Source of the DNA: Piscicola geometra
Taxonomy: Eukaryota; Annelida; Clitellata; Hirudinida; Piscicolidae
Assembly: GCA_943735955.1 (NCBI GenBank)
Contig: OX030963.1
Span: 8,382,179 to 8,446,178, forward strand
Length of the DNA stretch: 64,000 bases
Direction of reading: 5' to 3'
The notes beneath the pieces are model-generated. The model was not told the origin of the DNA. It was given only the letters and a program-made list of their open reading frames with translations, and ran no database searches. The position numbers and the translations under genes were made by a program. Below, piece by piece: positions 22,737 through 55,028 of the stretch; position 1 is the first letter of the stretch; every line of letters begins with the position of its first letter.

Positions 22737-23230
22737 ATGTAAAACAGATCCAAAATATCTAAAAGGGAAGATAGAGTAAGATTGAAATTATCCATAAAAC
22801 TATCCACATCAGTAAAAGATTCAGAACAAAGGTCAGAAGAAAGAAAGCATTTAGTAAAATTTATTTTATCAAAATTAGACCAAGAGCGCTTAACAATAGA
22901 AGAGGGGGAGTTAGAAAAAGGCTGGGCAAGAGATAGTTTAAAAGATATAAAGTAGTGGTCAGTAAAGTGGAGTGGAATAGATTTTAAATCATTAATTTTG
23001 CTATAATTAGAAGAAATTACAAAGTCAAGAGTATTACCAAGTGCATGAGTAGGAAAATTACAGTTTTGAGATAAATTAAAAAGAGAAAAAATTTCAAGAA
23101 ACTTAGCAACATAGAAATCAGAAGGTTTATTAGTAGATATATTAAAGTCTCCAAGAATAAAAAATGGACAAGATAAAGAATAGAGGAGTTCAGAGAGATT
23201 ATGAAAATCATCTAAAAATCTAGTCAATTA
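22737..23230 (-). mobile_element. LINE copy 2: AP-endonuclease domain
   Basis: The minus-strand frame contains FFILGDFNISTN and NTLDFVISSN, motifs of the non-LTR retrotransposon endonuclease. It is upstream of, and in the same orientation as, the reverse transcriptase at 20262-21116, consistent with one split LINE. Confidence 0.8.
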
Positions 23231-23468
23231 AAAATTTTCGACTTTTTGATAACTATTCAAAATTAAATTTTCATAATTTAAAACCATTCAAAATTTTTTT
23301 GTTCTTTTAGAATCTTAGTTTTAAAGGTTGTTCAAGTAATTATTCATTGAGTTTTTAGTCCAACCACGTCAGTCATTTTTTCTTATTAGACTCAATCATA
23401 ATTAAATTTCTCAAGAAATAAGCAAGATGGATCGGTGATAATACCTGCAAGAAACACATAAAATAAAT

Positions 23469-43382
<19,914 letters not shown>

Positions 43383-43725
43383 GCAGGCATGCTGAGTGCA
43401 GGTGCGTGCAAGTGAGGAGGCATGCTGAGTGCAGGTGCGTGCAAGTGAGGAGGCGTCGGAGGAGATGTCGCCATCGGTACTTTGCGAATCGTGATGGTGT
43501 CTTTTGTCGTTATTGTGTTTTGAAGGGTGCAGCGTGGAGCTACCTCGAATGGGAACGAGGCTTGTTTTTGGTGGTCATCTTGAGGTGTTTCAGCATTCAT
43601 GAATAGGCTTTTTTTCAATTACTCATACCTCCTCATTTTTACACACATCTATCCATCCATCATTGCACCATTCATCCACCACCATTAATCATTTATTTGC
43701 AATCCCTAGGTATTCATCATAGTCA

Positions 43726-43995
43726 ACACTCCTCCAACCTTCTCCACCCACCTCCATTTTCTTCCAACCTCTTCCAATCTTTTCCACCCTTCTCCACCCA
43801 CATCCAACCTCCTACAATCTCCTTTAGCCTCTTCCACCCTCCTCCACCCACCTCCAACCTCCTCCAACCACCTCCACCCACCTCCAACCAGCTTCATCCA
43901 CCTCCACCCTCCTCCAACCTCCTCCACCCACCTCCAACCTCCTCCATCCACCTCCACCCTTCTCCACCCTCCTCCACCCTCCACCACCCACCAGT
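43726..43995. repeat. Minisatellite cctccacccacctccaac
   Basis: Pyrimidine-rich units of about 12 to 18 bp downstream of the kinase gene. The flanking 43456-43725 and 43996-44280 hold no supported gene. Confidence 0.85.
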
Positions 43996-44284
43996 CTAAA
44001 TATTCGATCGTGCATGCCTCTCTGCTATCATGCATTGCTCTATCTCTTATTGCTGCTCCAAAAATCATACTGTCCTAGTATTCCTATTCTCTACTATTAC
44101 CAATTATTTTAATAGAGTCTAGATATTATTAGTATTAGTATTTATCATGTTATGTATTCATATTCATTAGTATTAGTATTTATCATGTTATGTATTTATA
44201 ATCACATTTCAACTTTTTTGTTTGACTGATGCTCATTAGCAGACGTTTGAATTCACGACAATGAAATCTAGCAGCTTCCTTGCT

Positions 44285-47200
44285 GTTTGTGTCCCCCTCC
44301 TCTTCATAAGTTCTCCTTCTCTCCATATGTCCTCCTCTCCATATGTCCTCCCCCTCCTCTCCATATGTCCTCCTCTTCATAAGTTCTCCTTCTCTCCATA
44401 TGTCCTCCTCCTCCTCTCCATATGTCCTCCCCCTCCTCTCCATATGTCCTCCTCTTCATAAGTTCTCCTTCTCTCCATATGTCCTCCTCCTCCTCTCCAT
44501 ATGTCCTCCCCCTCCTCTCCATATGTCCTCCTCCTCCTCTCCATATGTCCTCCTCTTCATAAGTTCTCCTTCTCTCCATATGTCCTCCTTCTCCTCTCCA
44601 TATGTCCTCCTCCTCTTCATATGTCCTCCTCCTCTTCATATGTCCTCCTCCTCCTCTCCATATGTCCTCCCCCTCCTCTCCATATGTCCTCCTCCTCCTC
44701 TCCATATGTCCTCCTCTTCATAAGTTCTCCTTCTCTCCATATGTCCTCCTTCTCCTCTCCATATGTCCTCCTCCTCTTCATATGTCCTCCTCCTCTCCAT
44801 ATGTCCTCCTTCTCTCCATATGTCCTTCTCCTCTCCATATGTCCTCCTCCTCCTCTCCATATGTCCTCCTCTTCTCCATATGTCCTCCTTCTTCTCTCCG
44901 TATGTCCTCCTCTCCATATGTCCTCCTCCTCTTCATATGTCCTCCTCCTCTCCATATGTCCTCCTCCTCTCCATATGTCCTCCTCCTCCTCTCCATATGT
45001 CCTCCTCCTCCTCTCCATATGTCTTCCTCCTCCTCTCCATATGTCCTCCTCCTCTCCATATGTCCTCCTCCTCCTCTCCATATGTCTTCCTCCTCTCCAT
45101 ATGTCCTCCTCCTCCTCTTCATATGCCCTAACCCTAACCTAACCCTAACCCTAACCCTCCTCCTCTCCATATGTCCTCCTCCTCCTCTCCATATGTCCTC
45201 CTCCTCTCCATATGTCCTCCTCCTCTCCATATGTCCTCCTCCTCCTCTTCATATGTCCTCCTTTTCTTCATATGTCCTCCTCCTCTCCATATGTCCTCCT
45301 CCTCTCCATATGTCCTCCTCCTCTTCTCCATATGTCCTCCTCCTCCTCTCCATATGTCCTCTTCATCCTCTCCATATGTCCTCCTCCTCTCCATATGTCC
45401 TCATCCTCTCCATATGTCCTCCTTCTCCTCTCCATATGTCCTCCTCATCCTCTCCATATGTCCTCCTTCTCCTCTCCATATGTCCTCCTCATCCTCTCCA
45501 TATGTCCTCCTTCTCCTCTCCATATGTCCTCCTCATCCTCTCCATATGTCCTCCTTCTCCTCTCCATATGTCCTCCTCCTCCTCTCCATATGTCCTCCTC
45601 CTCCTCTCCATATGTCCTCCTCATCCTCTCCATATGTCCTCTTCTCCATATGTCCTCCTCCTCTCCATATGTCTCCTTCTTTTCTCCATATGTCCTCCTT
45701 CTCTCCATATGTCCTCCTCCTCTCCATATGTCCTCCTCCTCTCCATATGTCCTCCTCCTCCTCTCCATATGTCCTCCTCATCCTCTCCATATGTCCTCCT
45801 CCTCTCCATATGTCCTCCTTTTCTCCATATGTCCTCCTCCTCTCCATATGTCCTACTTCTCCTCTTCATATGTCCTCCTCCTCTCCTGATGTCCTCCTCC
45901 TCCTCTTCATATGTCCTCCTCATCCTCTCCATATGTCCTCCTTCTCCTCTCCATATGTCCTCCTCATCCTCTCCATATGTCCTCCTTCTCCTCTCCATAT
46001 GTCCTCCTCATCCTCTCCATATGTCCTCCTTCTCCTCTCCATATGTCCTCCTCCTCCTCTCCATATGTCCTCCTCCTCCTCTCCATATGTCCTCCTCATC
46101 CTCTCCATATGTCCTCTTCTCCATATGTCCTCCTCTCCATATGTCCTCCTCCTCTCCATATGTCCTCCTCATCCTCTTCATATGTCCTTCTCATCCTCTC
46201 CATATGTCCTCCTTCTCCTCTCCATATGTCCTCCTATTCTTCTCCATATGTCCTCCTCCTCCTCTCCATATGTCCTCCTCATCCTCTTCATATGTCCTCC
46301 TCCTCTCCATATGTCCTCCTCTTCTCCATATGTCCTCCTTTTCTCCATATGTCCTCCTCCTCTCCATATGTCCTACTTCTCCTCTCCATATGTCCTCTTC
46401 CTCCTCTTCATATGTCCTCCTCCTCTCCATATGTCCTCCTCCTTCTCTTCATATGTCCTTCTCATCCTCTCCATATGTCCTCCTTCTCCTCTCCATATGT
46501 CCTCCTCCTCTTCTCCATATGTCCTCCTCCTCCTCTCCATATGTCCTCCTCATCCTCTTCATATGTCCTCCTCCTCTCCATATGTCCTCCTCTTCTCCAT
46601 ATGTCCTCCTCCTCTCCATATGTCCTCCTCATCCTCTCCATATGTCCTCCTTCTCCTCTCCATATGTCCTCCTCCTCCTCTCCATATGTCCTCCTCCTCC
46701 TTCTCTCCATATGTCCTCCTCATCCTCTCCATATGTCCTCCTCCTTTCCATATGTCCTCCTCCTCTCCATATGTCCTCCTTCTTTTCTCCATATGTCCTC
46801 CTCCTCCTCTTCATATGTCCTCCTCCTCCTCTCCATATGTCCTCCTCCTCCTCTCCATATGTCCTCCTCCTCTCCATATGTCCTCTTTCTCCTCTCCATA
46901 TGTCCTCCTCATCCTCTCCATATGTCCTCCTTCTCCTCTCCATATGTCCTCCTCATCCTCTCCATATGTCCTCCTTCTCCTCTCCATATGTCCTCCTCAT
47001 CCTCTCCATATGTCCTCCTTCTCCTCTCCATATGTCCTCCTCATCCTCTCCATATGTCCTCCTTCTCCTCTCCATATGTCCTCCTCATCCTCTTCATATG
47101 TCCTCCTTTTCTTCATATGTCCTCCTCCTCTCCATATGTCCTCCTCTCCATATGTCCTCCTCCTCTTCTCCATATGTCCTCCTCCTCCTCTCCATATGTC

Positions 47201-48762
47201 CTCCTCCTCCTCTCCATATGTCCTCCTCATCCTCTCCATATGTCCTCCTTCTCCTCTCCATATGTCCTCCTCCTCCTCTCCATATGTCCTCCTCATCCTC
47301 TTCATATGTCCTCCTCCTCTCCATATGTCCTCCTCTTCTCCATATGTCCTCCTCCTCTCCATATGTCCTCCTCATCCTCTCCATATGTCCTCCTTCTCCT
47401 CTCCATATGTCCTCTTCCTCCTCTTCATATGTCCTCCTCCTCTCCATATGTCCTCCTCCTCCTCTTCATATGTCCTTCTCATCCTCTCCATATGTCCTCC
47501 TTCTCCTCTCCATATGTCCTCCTCCTCTTCTCCATATGTCCTCCTCCTCCTCTCCATATGTCCTCCTCATCCTCTTCATATGTCCTCCTCCTCTCCATAT
47601 GTCCTCCTCTTCTCCATATGTCCTCCTCCTCTTCATATGTCCTCCTCCTCTCCATATGTCCTCCTCCTCCTCTCCATATGTCCTCCTCCTCCTCTCCATA
47701 TGTCCTCCTCATCCTCTCCATATGTCCTCCTTCTCTCCATATGTCCTCCTTTTCTCCATATGTCCTCCTCCTCTCCATATGTCCTACTTCTCCTCTCCAT
47801 ATGTCCTCTTCCTCCTCTTCATATGTCCTCCTCCTCTCCATATGTCCTCCTCCTCCTCTTCATATGTCCTTCTCATCCTCTCCATATGTCCTCCTTCTCC
47901 TCTCCATATGTCCTCCTCCTCTTCTCCATATGTCCTCCTCCTCCTCTCCATATGTCCTCCTCATCCTCTTCATATGTCCTCCTCCTCTCCATATGTCCTC
48001 CTCTTCTCTATATGTCCTCCTCCTCTCCATATGTCCTCCTCATCCTCTCCATATGTCCTCCTTCTCCTCTCCATATGTCCTCCTCCTCCTCTCCATATGT
48101 CCTCCTCCTCCTTCTCTCCATATGTCCTCCTCATCCTCTCCATATGTCCTCTTCCTCTCCATATGTCCTCCTTTCCATATGTCCTCCTCCTCTCCATATG
48201 TCCTCCTTCTTTTCTCCATATGTCCTCCTCCTCCTCTCCATATGTCCTCCTCCTCCTCTCCATATGTCCTCCTCCTCCTCTTCATATGTCCTTCTCCTCC
48301 TCTCCATATGTCCTCCTCCTCCTCTCCATATGTCCTCCTCCTCTCCATATGTCCTCCTTCTCCTCTCCATATGTCCTCCTTCTCCTCTCCATATGTCCTC
48401 CTCCTCTCCATATGTCCTCCTTCTTTTCTCCATATGTCCTCATCCTCTCCATATGTCCTCCTCCTCCTCTCCATATGTCCTCCTCCTCCTCTCCATATGT
48501 CCTCCTCCTCCTCTTCATATGTCCTCCTCCTCCTCTCCATATGTCCTCCTCCTCCTCTCCATATGTCCTCCTCCTCTCCATATGTCCTCCTTCTCCTCTC
48601 CATATGTCCTCCTTCTCCTCTCCATATGTCCTCCTCCTCCTCTTCATATGTCCTCATTCTCTCCATATGTCCTCATCCTCTCCATATGTCCTCCTTCTTC
48701 TCTCCATATGTCCTCCTCATCCTCTCCATATGTCCTCCTCATCCTCTCCATATGTCCTCCAT
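44285..48762. repeat. 4.5-kb polypyrimidine minisatellite with CATATG in each unit
   Basis: Roughly 200 or more units of ctccatatgtcctcctcct, with variable numbers of CTC/CCT triplets. The plus strand is nearly all C and T apart from the CATATG. No unit has a stop in any frame, which produces overlapping open frames of up to 1411 codons in all three plus frames. These are artefacts. Confidence 0.97.
45126..45158 (-). repeat. Telomere-like TTAGGG tract inside the minisatellite
   Basis: Thirty-three bases of CCCTAA repeats on the plus strand (five and a half units, one shortened to CCTAA), sharply bounded by normal minisatellite units on both sides. Confidence 0.95.
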
Positions 48763-48865
48763 GTGTTCCGTCAGAACGTTGAGTACTGTTTTTTATATAC
48801 ATATGCACAATGTGCACACTTCATTTACATACATTAAGCCAGACACTAGCACCACGAAAATGTAA

Positions 48866-48950
48866 GGCATACATATAATAATAATAATAATAATAGTAAT
48901 AATAATAGTAGTAGTAATAATAATAGTAGTAGTAATAGTGATAAGCTTCA
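48866..48950. repeat. (TAA/TAG)n microsatellite
   Basis: Runs of ataataat and agtagtaat. The rest of 48763-49495 is AT-rich with a short (ATC)n near 49391; no gene seen. Confidence 0.85.
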
Positions 48951-49499
48951 AATGGAACTTTACTAAGTAGGTTGGGTGGAAATAAGTAAGAAACCTCATA
49001 ATCACTATTTGAAAAAATCATTCAAATCAATTCATTGCAAATGGAACCCTATTTTAGAGTTTGCAATGTGAAATAAATATTTCAAATTTACAGAAGATCA
49101 AGCTCGTTGTACGCTGATGCAGTCTCAACCTTAACCCTCAAACCTAAGCCATCTGCATTTGTAAATATTTGATTTTAAATGTAAAATAAATTTTTATAAA
49201 ATTTGATTTATCTAAATATTAGCAAAATAAAATAATTTAATCAAATAAATTCCTTTAATTAAAACTGGCATATACTGTATTGTATTGTATTTTATTATAT
49301 TTGGATTTACTTACCGCAGTTTTATTTATATCAAACTTTCTCAATTGTATGATTCTTTGTTTTAATTTATATTTTCAACACTTTTATTACCATCATCATC
49401 ATCATCATCATTGTATCGTCTTTAAATACAGTGAATGTGTTTTGTTTGAGTTTATAAGAGATGCTGGATGGCGGTTGATGTGTGGACGAGGTCATATCG

Positions 49500-50827
49500 A
49501 TGGATGAGTGCATGTGGTTGTGGATGAGTGAATGTGGTTGTGGATGAGTGCATGTGGTTGTGGATGAGTGCATGTGGTTGTGGATGAGTGCACGTGGTTG
49601 TGGATGAGTGCATGTGGTTGTGGATGAGTGCATGTGGTTGTGGATGAGTGCACGTGGTTGTGGATGAGTGCATGTGGTTGTGGATGAGTGCATGTGGTTG
49701 TGGATGAGTGCATGTAGTTGTGGATGAGTGCATGTGGTTGTGGATGAGTGCATGTGGTTGTGGATGAGTGCATGTGGTTGTGGATGAGTGCATGTGGTTG
49801 TGGATGAGTGCATGTGGTTGTGGATGAGTGCATGTGGTTGTGGATGAGTGCATGTGGTTGTGGATGAGTGAATGTGGTTGTGGATGAGTGCATGTGGTTG
49901 TGGATGAGTGCATGTGGTTGTGGATGAGTGCACGTGGTTGTGGATGAGTGCATGTGGTTGTGGATGAGTGCATGTGGTTGTGGATGAGTGCACGTGGTTG
50001 TGGATGAGTGCATGTGGTTGTGGATGAGTGCATGTGGTTGTGGATGAGTGCATGTAGTTGTGGATGAGTGCATGTGGTTGTGGATGAGTGCATGTGGTTG
50101 TGGATGAGTGCATGTGGTTGTGGATGAGTGCATGTGGTTGTGGATGAGTGCATGTGGTTGTGGATGAGTGCATGTGGTTGTGGATGAGTGCATGTGGTTG
50201 TGGATGAGTGCATGTAGTTGTGGATGAGTGCATGTGGTTGTGGATGAGTGCATGTGGTTGTGGATGAGTGCATGTGGTTGTGGATGAGTGCATGTGGTTG
50301 TGGATGAGTGCATGTGGTTGTGGATGAGTGCATGTGGTTGTGGATGAGTGCATGTGGTTGTGGATGAGTGCACGTGGTTGTGGATGAGTGCATGTGGTTG
50401 TGGATGAGTGCATGTGGTTGTGGATGAGTGCATGTGGTTGTGGATGAGTGCATGTGGTTGTGGATGAGTGCACGTGGTTGTGGATGAGTGCATGTGGTTG
50501 TGGATGAGTGCATGTGGTTGTGGATGAGTGCATGTGGTTGTGGATGAGTGCATGTGGTTGTGGATGAGTGCATGTGGTTGTGGATGAGTGCATGTGGTTG
50601 TGGATGAGTGCATGTGGTTGTGGATGAGTGCATGTAGTTGTGGATGAGTGCATGTGGTTGTGGATGAGTGCACGTGGTTGTGGATGAGTGCATGTGGTTG
50701 TGGATGAGTGCATGTGGTTGTGGATGAGTGCACGTGGTTGTGGATGAGTGCATGTGGTTGTGGATGAGTGCATGTGGTTGTGGATGAGTGCATGTGGTTG
50801 TGGATGAGTGCATGTGGTTGTGGATGA
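49500..50827. repeat. 20-bp minisatellite, about 66 copies
   Basis: The unit is tggatgagtgcatgtggttg, with very low divergence. Variant units carry CACGTG, GAATGTG or ATGTAGT. Because 20 is not a multiple of three, all three minus-strand frames give the same 20-residue peptide repeat; this is not a gene. Confidence 0.98.
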
Positions 50828-50879
50828 GGGAAGAAGAATATCTGGATAGAGTGGCAGCAGTGAGGGACACACCTACTTG

Positions 50880-51500
50880 CTTGCATGCGTCTTAAATGCT
50901 TTGTCATCACATTTCATGAAACTATTGTAACATACTTCTTTCTACCTTCGACTGTGGTTGAACCCTTTTGTATGCTTATGTCTCTCAGCTTATCATTCAT
51001 TATTATCTTCATGAATTTAATCTGTTGCTATTGTTTATAAATGTTCCAAGTATAGGAATTATCACAATTTGTTTATTTATTTATTATTAAGTCTTAATAT
51101 TTTGATAAAGATTTTATCAGTAAAAAATAATTAATTTTGAGAATTTTGTTATAAATTATAAATTATATATATTTGAAAATTGAAATATTTATTAACAAAT
51201 TCATAACAAATAAATTAACTTTAAATGAAGTGTTTGAAAATATTTTTAATTTGAACAACATAGGTCAAAAAAAGTCTTTTTGTCGTTCTTAATTTTTAAA
51301 CTGATTTCAGCTATATTTCAGATGCTGCATCCAAGTAAACTTGAAATATAGTTTTCAAAGTTTTTATATTTACATATTTAGAAATGAATAAAATGAGCTC
51401 AAGTAGAAGAAGTTATAATCCTGACGTGTTTTGTCACATTTGAGGAGAATATACAATATTTTTCAACGGAAAAGCTTACTTATCTTTATTTATTTAGTTA
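50880..51500. other. AT-rich spacer, no gene seen
   Basis: No exon-like frame, tRNA or defined repeat apart from poly-A/T runs. Confidence 0.5.
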
Positions 51501-51504
51501 TTTT

Positions 51505-52430
51505 TGGTCTGTATTACTCACAGCCTGACCATGGAATTCTTAAATCCTGGTAAGACAACTAGTTAGAGATCTACTTAGAGAGGCCTACGTCATTGCTCTA
51601 TTTGTATTCCTTATAAACAAATATTTAACTTTAAAACTTTCCCGTTTATTTTCACTTTCAAATTTAAAAATAATAATTTTACTTTTTAAATTTTTTTTTC
51701 TTTCAAATTTTAAAATGATTTCTTGTAGGTGGTCTGATCTTGTAAACCATTTTGCAATCATCATCATCATCTCCTGGTTTTTGTAAAACAGGCCAACTTT
51801 TTCTCTTCCGAGGGTGGGGCCTGTCTGAAAAGTCTCAATCTCTCTCTCCACTCCTTTCTATCATGGGCATCAGTGCTGCGTGCCCGCAGGTTTTTGAGGT
51901 CTTTCTGCACTACCTCTTCCCACGTCTTCTTTGGCCTGCCTGGTCGTTTCGTTCCAGAAACCTCCATTTTTCTAACCTTGTTGATCCATCCACCATCACG
52001 TTCCACATGCCTAAACCACCTCATTCTTCTCGATAGCAGTACAGCACCAATATCCTAGATTCCCATAATTTGTTGGAGCTCATTTGAACTGATTTGATGC
52101 TGCACATCCAACGGATCATGGCCCGGTCGTTGCGTTGGATGCGTTTGATTGTTTCTGTGGTGACAGTCCAGGTCTCAGAGGCGTGTGACATTGTACACCT
52201 CACACATGAGGTGTACACACGACTTCTGGTTGAAAGTGGAAGGTGTCTGTTTGTCAGTAAAGAAATAGGTTGACGAAGTTTTTCCCGCGCACACTTGCAT
52301 CGGGTTATGGCAGCATCCTCACAGCCTCCACCTGCAGACAGAATGTCACCTAAGTAGCAGAATTCAGGAACGACTTCAAGTTTGTCTTCATCAACAAGAA
52401 CTTCCACAATTGGTCTTCCGTCTATCGGTC
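51505..52430 (-). mobile_element. LINE 3' fragment (end of ORF2)
   Basis: Minus-strand frames read EFCYLGDILSAGGGCEDAA, ETWTVTTETIKRIQRNDRA and MRWFRHVERDGGW, followed by GRPKKTWEEVVQKDLK. This is the usual C-terminal order of RTE/jockey-like reverse transcriptase ORFs. A frameshift divides it. The 3' end at about 51505-51535 shares its tail with SINE-A. Confidence 0.85.
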
Positions 52431-53441
52431 AAAGTGTGCATTAACAACAAGCACACTTGTAATTTGGGTCTGAGCCTTTAATGCCTGAGCATCTCTTGTG
52501 CACCCGCTGCACGGATTTTTATTTCCACTTTTTGGAAATAAAATGATTATTTTTTAGAAAGAGGAGTTGAAAATGAGGAAAAATATACAAAATATATTAC
52601 AAAGCGATTATTAATAATGAAGATAGATTCATTTAAAAGATGAAATTTGCTTGCGTAGTTTAACATGGGATAAGGCAAAAAAGTGTGATGCGTTCTTAAA
52701 CGCGTAGCTTAGCTTAAATCGAGTGTGTGGTTTGTATTTAAATAATTCACACTTCATATTGTTATATTTAATAATTAAATTTCTTGATTTTTAATAAATA
52801 AAAGAAACTAAAAAGACGTTTTTATTTTGTTTATTATCAAAAATGAAACAATCAATGTAACAAGTCTTAGTTGTGTGCCAATTTTTCATCCACACCAAAA
52901 AGTCCGATTTCTCGTCACAAGATGGTGGGCTTGCCGGTTTAGTCGCCGACGGATAAAATAAATGAGGTTAATGATGATTTGGTAAAAGGGGTGATTAATG
53001 AATCAATAAATGAGGTTATTGAAGAAACTGTGAAAGATTTAGATAAAGAATTGGTAACAGAGACATATGGTGAATTAATTAAAAAGGTAAATAACGGACT
53101 TTTAAATGAGGTAAATAATGTATCAGTAAAAGATGGACAAAGTTTGGTTGAACTATGAGCGGATAAAAAACGAGAAAAAAAACTAAAAAACTAATAATTG
53201 AGCCCACAAAATCAAAATATTATTCCATTTAAACTACAAATTAAAGCATGTTAATAATAAAGAATTTATCATACGCCAAGGTTCTTTGGACTCATTAAAC
53301 AAATATCAGTCCCCTATAGAAGTTATAAAAGTATTATAAAGCAAATATCTAAACAGGGAAAAACCCCTATATTTAATAATAAAAATTTAAATGTTAATAT
53401 CAAAAATAAATTTGTTTATAATAATTTTTTCAAGTGCATAT
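52430..53441 (+). other. AT-rich DNA, possible upstream part of the interrupted LINE
   Basis: Broken Lys/Asn/Glu-rich frames occur at about 52960-53150 and 53210-53430. The latter joins the endonuclease frame at 55021 if the hAT element between them is removed, so it is probably LINE. The rest is featureless. Confidence 0.4.
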
Positions 53442-55020
53442 TAGAGGTCGGACCGGGTACCCGATCTGACCGGGTACCCGCGGGACTCCCGCGGGAACGG
53501 TAATGAAAATTAATTTCGGGACGGGAAAAGTCGGGAACCGGGAATAGGTTTTCGGGACGGGAACGGGAATCAACATTCAAATCGGGAACGGGAAAAGACG
53601 GGAACGAGAATCAACTTTTAAATCGGGAACGGGAAAAACGGGAATAACAGTTATTGGGATTGGATTATTTAACAATGATTTTTCAGCAAACTTCTAAGTA
53701 TGGAAATCTTTATTTCATCGATACTCCGTACTTAAAATAAGTATTAAATGCAATGGAAAAGTATAACGAAGCCACCATTGCCAATACCAAAAACCTCCAA
53801 CACTACATTTGAAGTTGTTATGATGAGTCCAAAGATTAGGGAGATTAGAACAAATGGGTGATGATGAAAACTTTTCAGATGAAATCAAAATGGTCAGTTA
53901 TATTATTTTAATTTTATAAATTAATACTTTGAATTTGAATGATTAATTTCCAAATGATTGCTCAGTTGATCATTTCGACAAAAGAAAAGATGCCATTGAT
54001 CTTATTCGTATGACAGCATGTCTGTTGCATCTCCAGTATGAAAGAATAATAAGAAAAAAGTTTGGGATAGAAAAGAAATAAATTCCAAGACTTTCATTAG
54101 AAAAAATTTAATTCTATTTTTTACAGCCAGACCAAGCTGCAGTGCCTTTGAGAAAAAAAACAAATGATGGATATTTAGACCTATTATGTTTGTTTTTATA
54201 ATGTAAAAATTATAATAAAATTATTATACTATCAAATTATACGAATGATTTTATATTTGCAGTTGTAGAGAATAAGAATGTTGTTAAAAAAACATATTTC
54301 TAACATTATTGAAGAATTAGTAATAATGAACAAAGAAAAAAATTCAGAAGAGGATGAATTGAACAAATATTCACAATTACGTCCCAAAAAAAATTGAAAA
54401 TTATAAAGATGTTTTATTTTATTAGAGTAAAATGAGCAATTTTAAAAGGGTACAAGAAGTAGCCAAAATTTTGTTTAGTGTATCTGCATGTTATATTCGC
54501 TGTGAACAGAATTTTTCAATATGTGGTCGTTTAACTTCAGACCCAAAATCATCTCATTTGAAAGCTGAAACTCTTAACGGTTTAACCCGTGTGAAAAGCA
54601 ATAAAGACTTGATTGAATAACTCAAAAACAATACTTTCATTTCAATAAATATTGAACTTTAAATCGTGTTTTTTTATTTCATTAAAAGAAATATTCTCTG
54701 ACTTTCAAATAATAAATTTTAAGAAATTTTAGAACTAGCAAGTTTGGGACCAGTAAAAACGGCAGCGAAAATGAATAAAAAAACAAAAAGCTTTCGGGAA
54801 CGGGTCGGGACGGGAAAAAAATTTCGGGAACGGGACGGGACGGGAATCAAAATTCTGATGTCCCATCGGGAACGGGACGGGACGGGAAAAAAAATTTCGG
54901 GAACGGGACGGGACGGGAATCAAAATTCTGATGTCCCATCGGGAACGGGACGGGACGGGAAAACAAATTTAGGGAACGGGACGGGACCGGGAATGAAAAA
55001 TCGCCCATGTCCGACCTCTA
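53442..55020 (+). mobile_element. hAT element family 1, copy 2
   Basis: Perfect 8-bp duplications GTGCATAT (53434-53441 and 55021-55028) flank inverted ends TAGAGGTCGGAC. Both ends carry GC-rich subterminal repeats (gggaacgggacgggacggga), three copies of about 60 bp on the right. A C-terminal frame (54432-54620) has CEQNFSICGRLTSDPKSSHL, the hAT dimerisation motif. The upstream transposase is degenerate. Confidence 0.9.
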
Positions 55021-55028
55021 GTGCATAT

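Noticed and set aside
44602..48837. Open frame of 1411 codons and overlapping frames of 1203 and 984 codons
   Set aside because: All three plus frames are open because the repeat unit has no stop in any frame. The peptides are the same short motif repeated and no splice or domain signal exists.
49500..50827. CRISPR-like regular array
   Set aside because: Units are contiguous with no unique spacers, and the genome is eukaryotic.
49367..50910. Three minus-strand frames of about 470 to 500 codons
   Set aside because: A 20-bp unit read in all frames gives the same 20-residue repeat; no start context, introns or domains.
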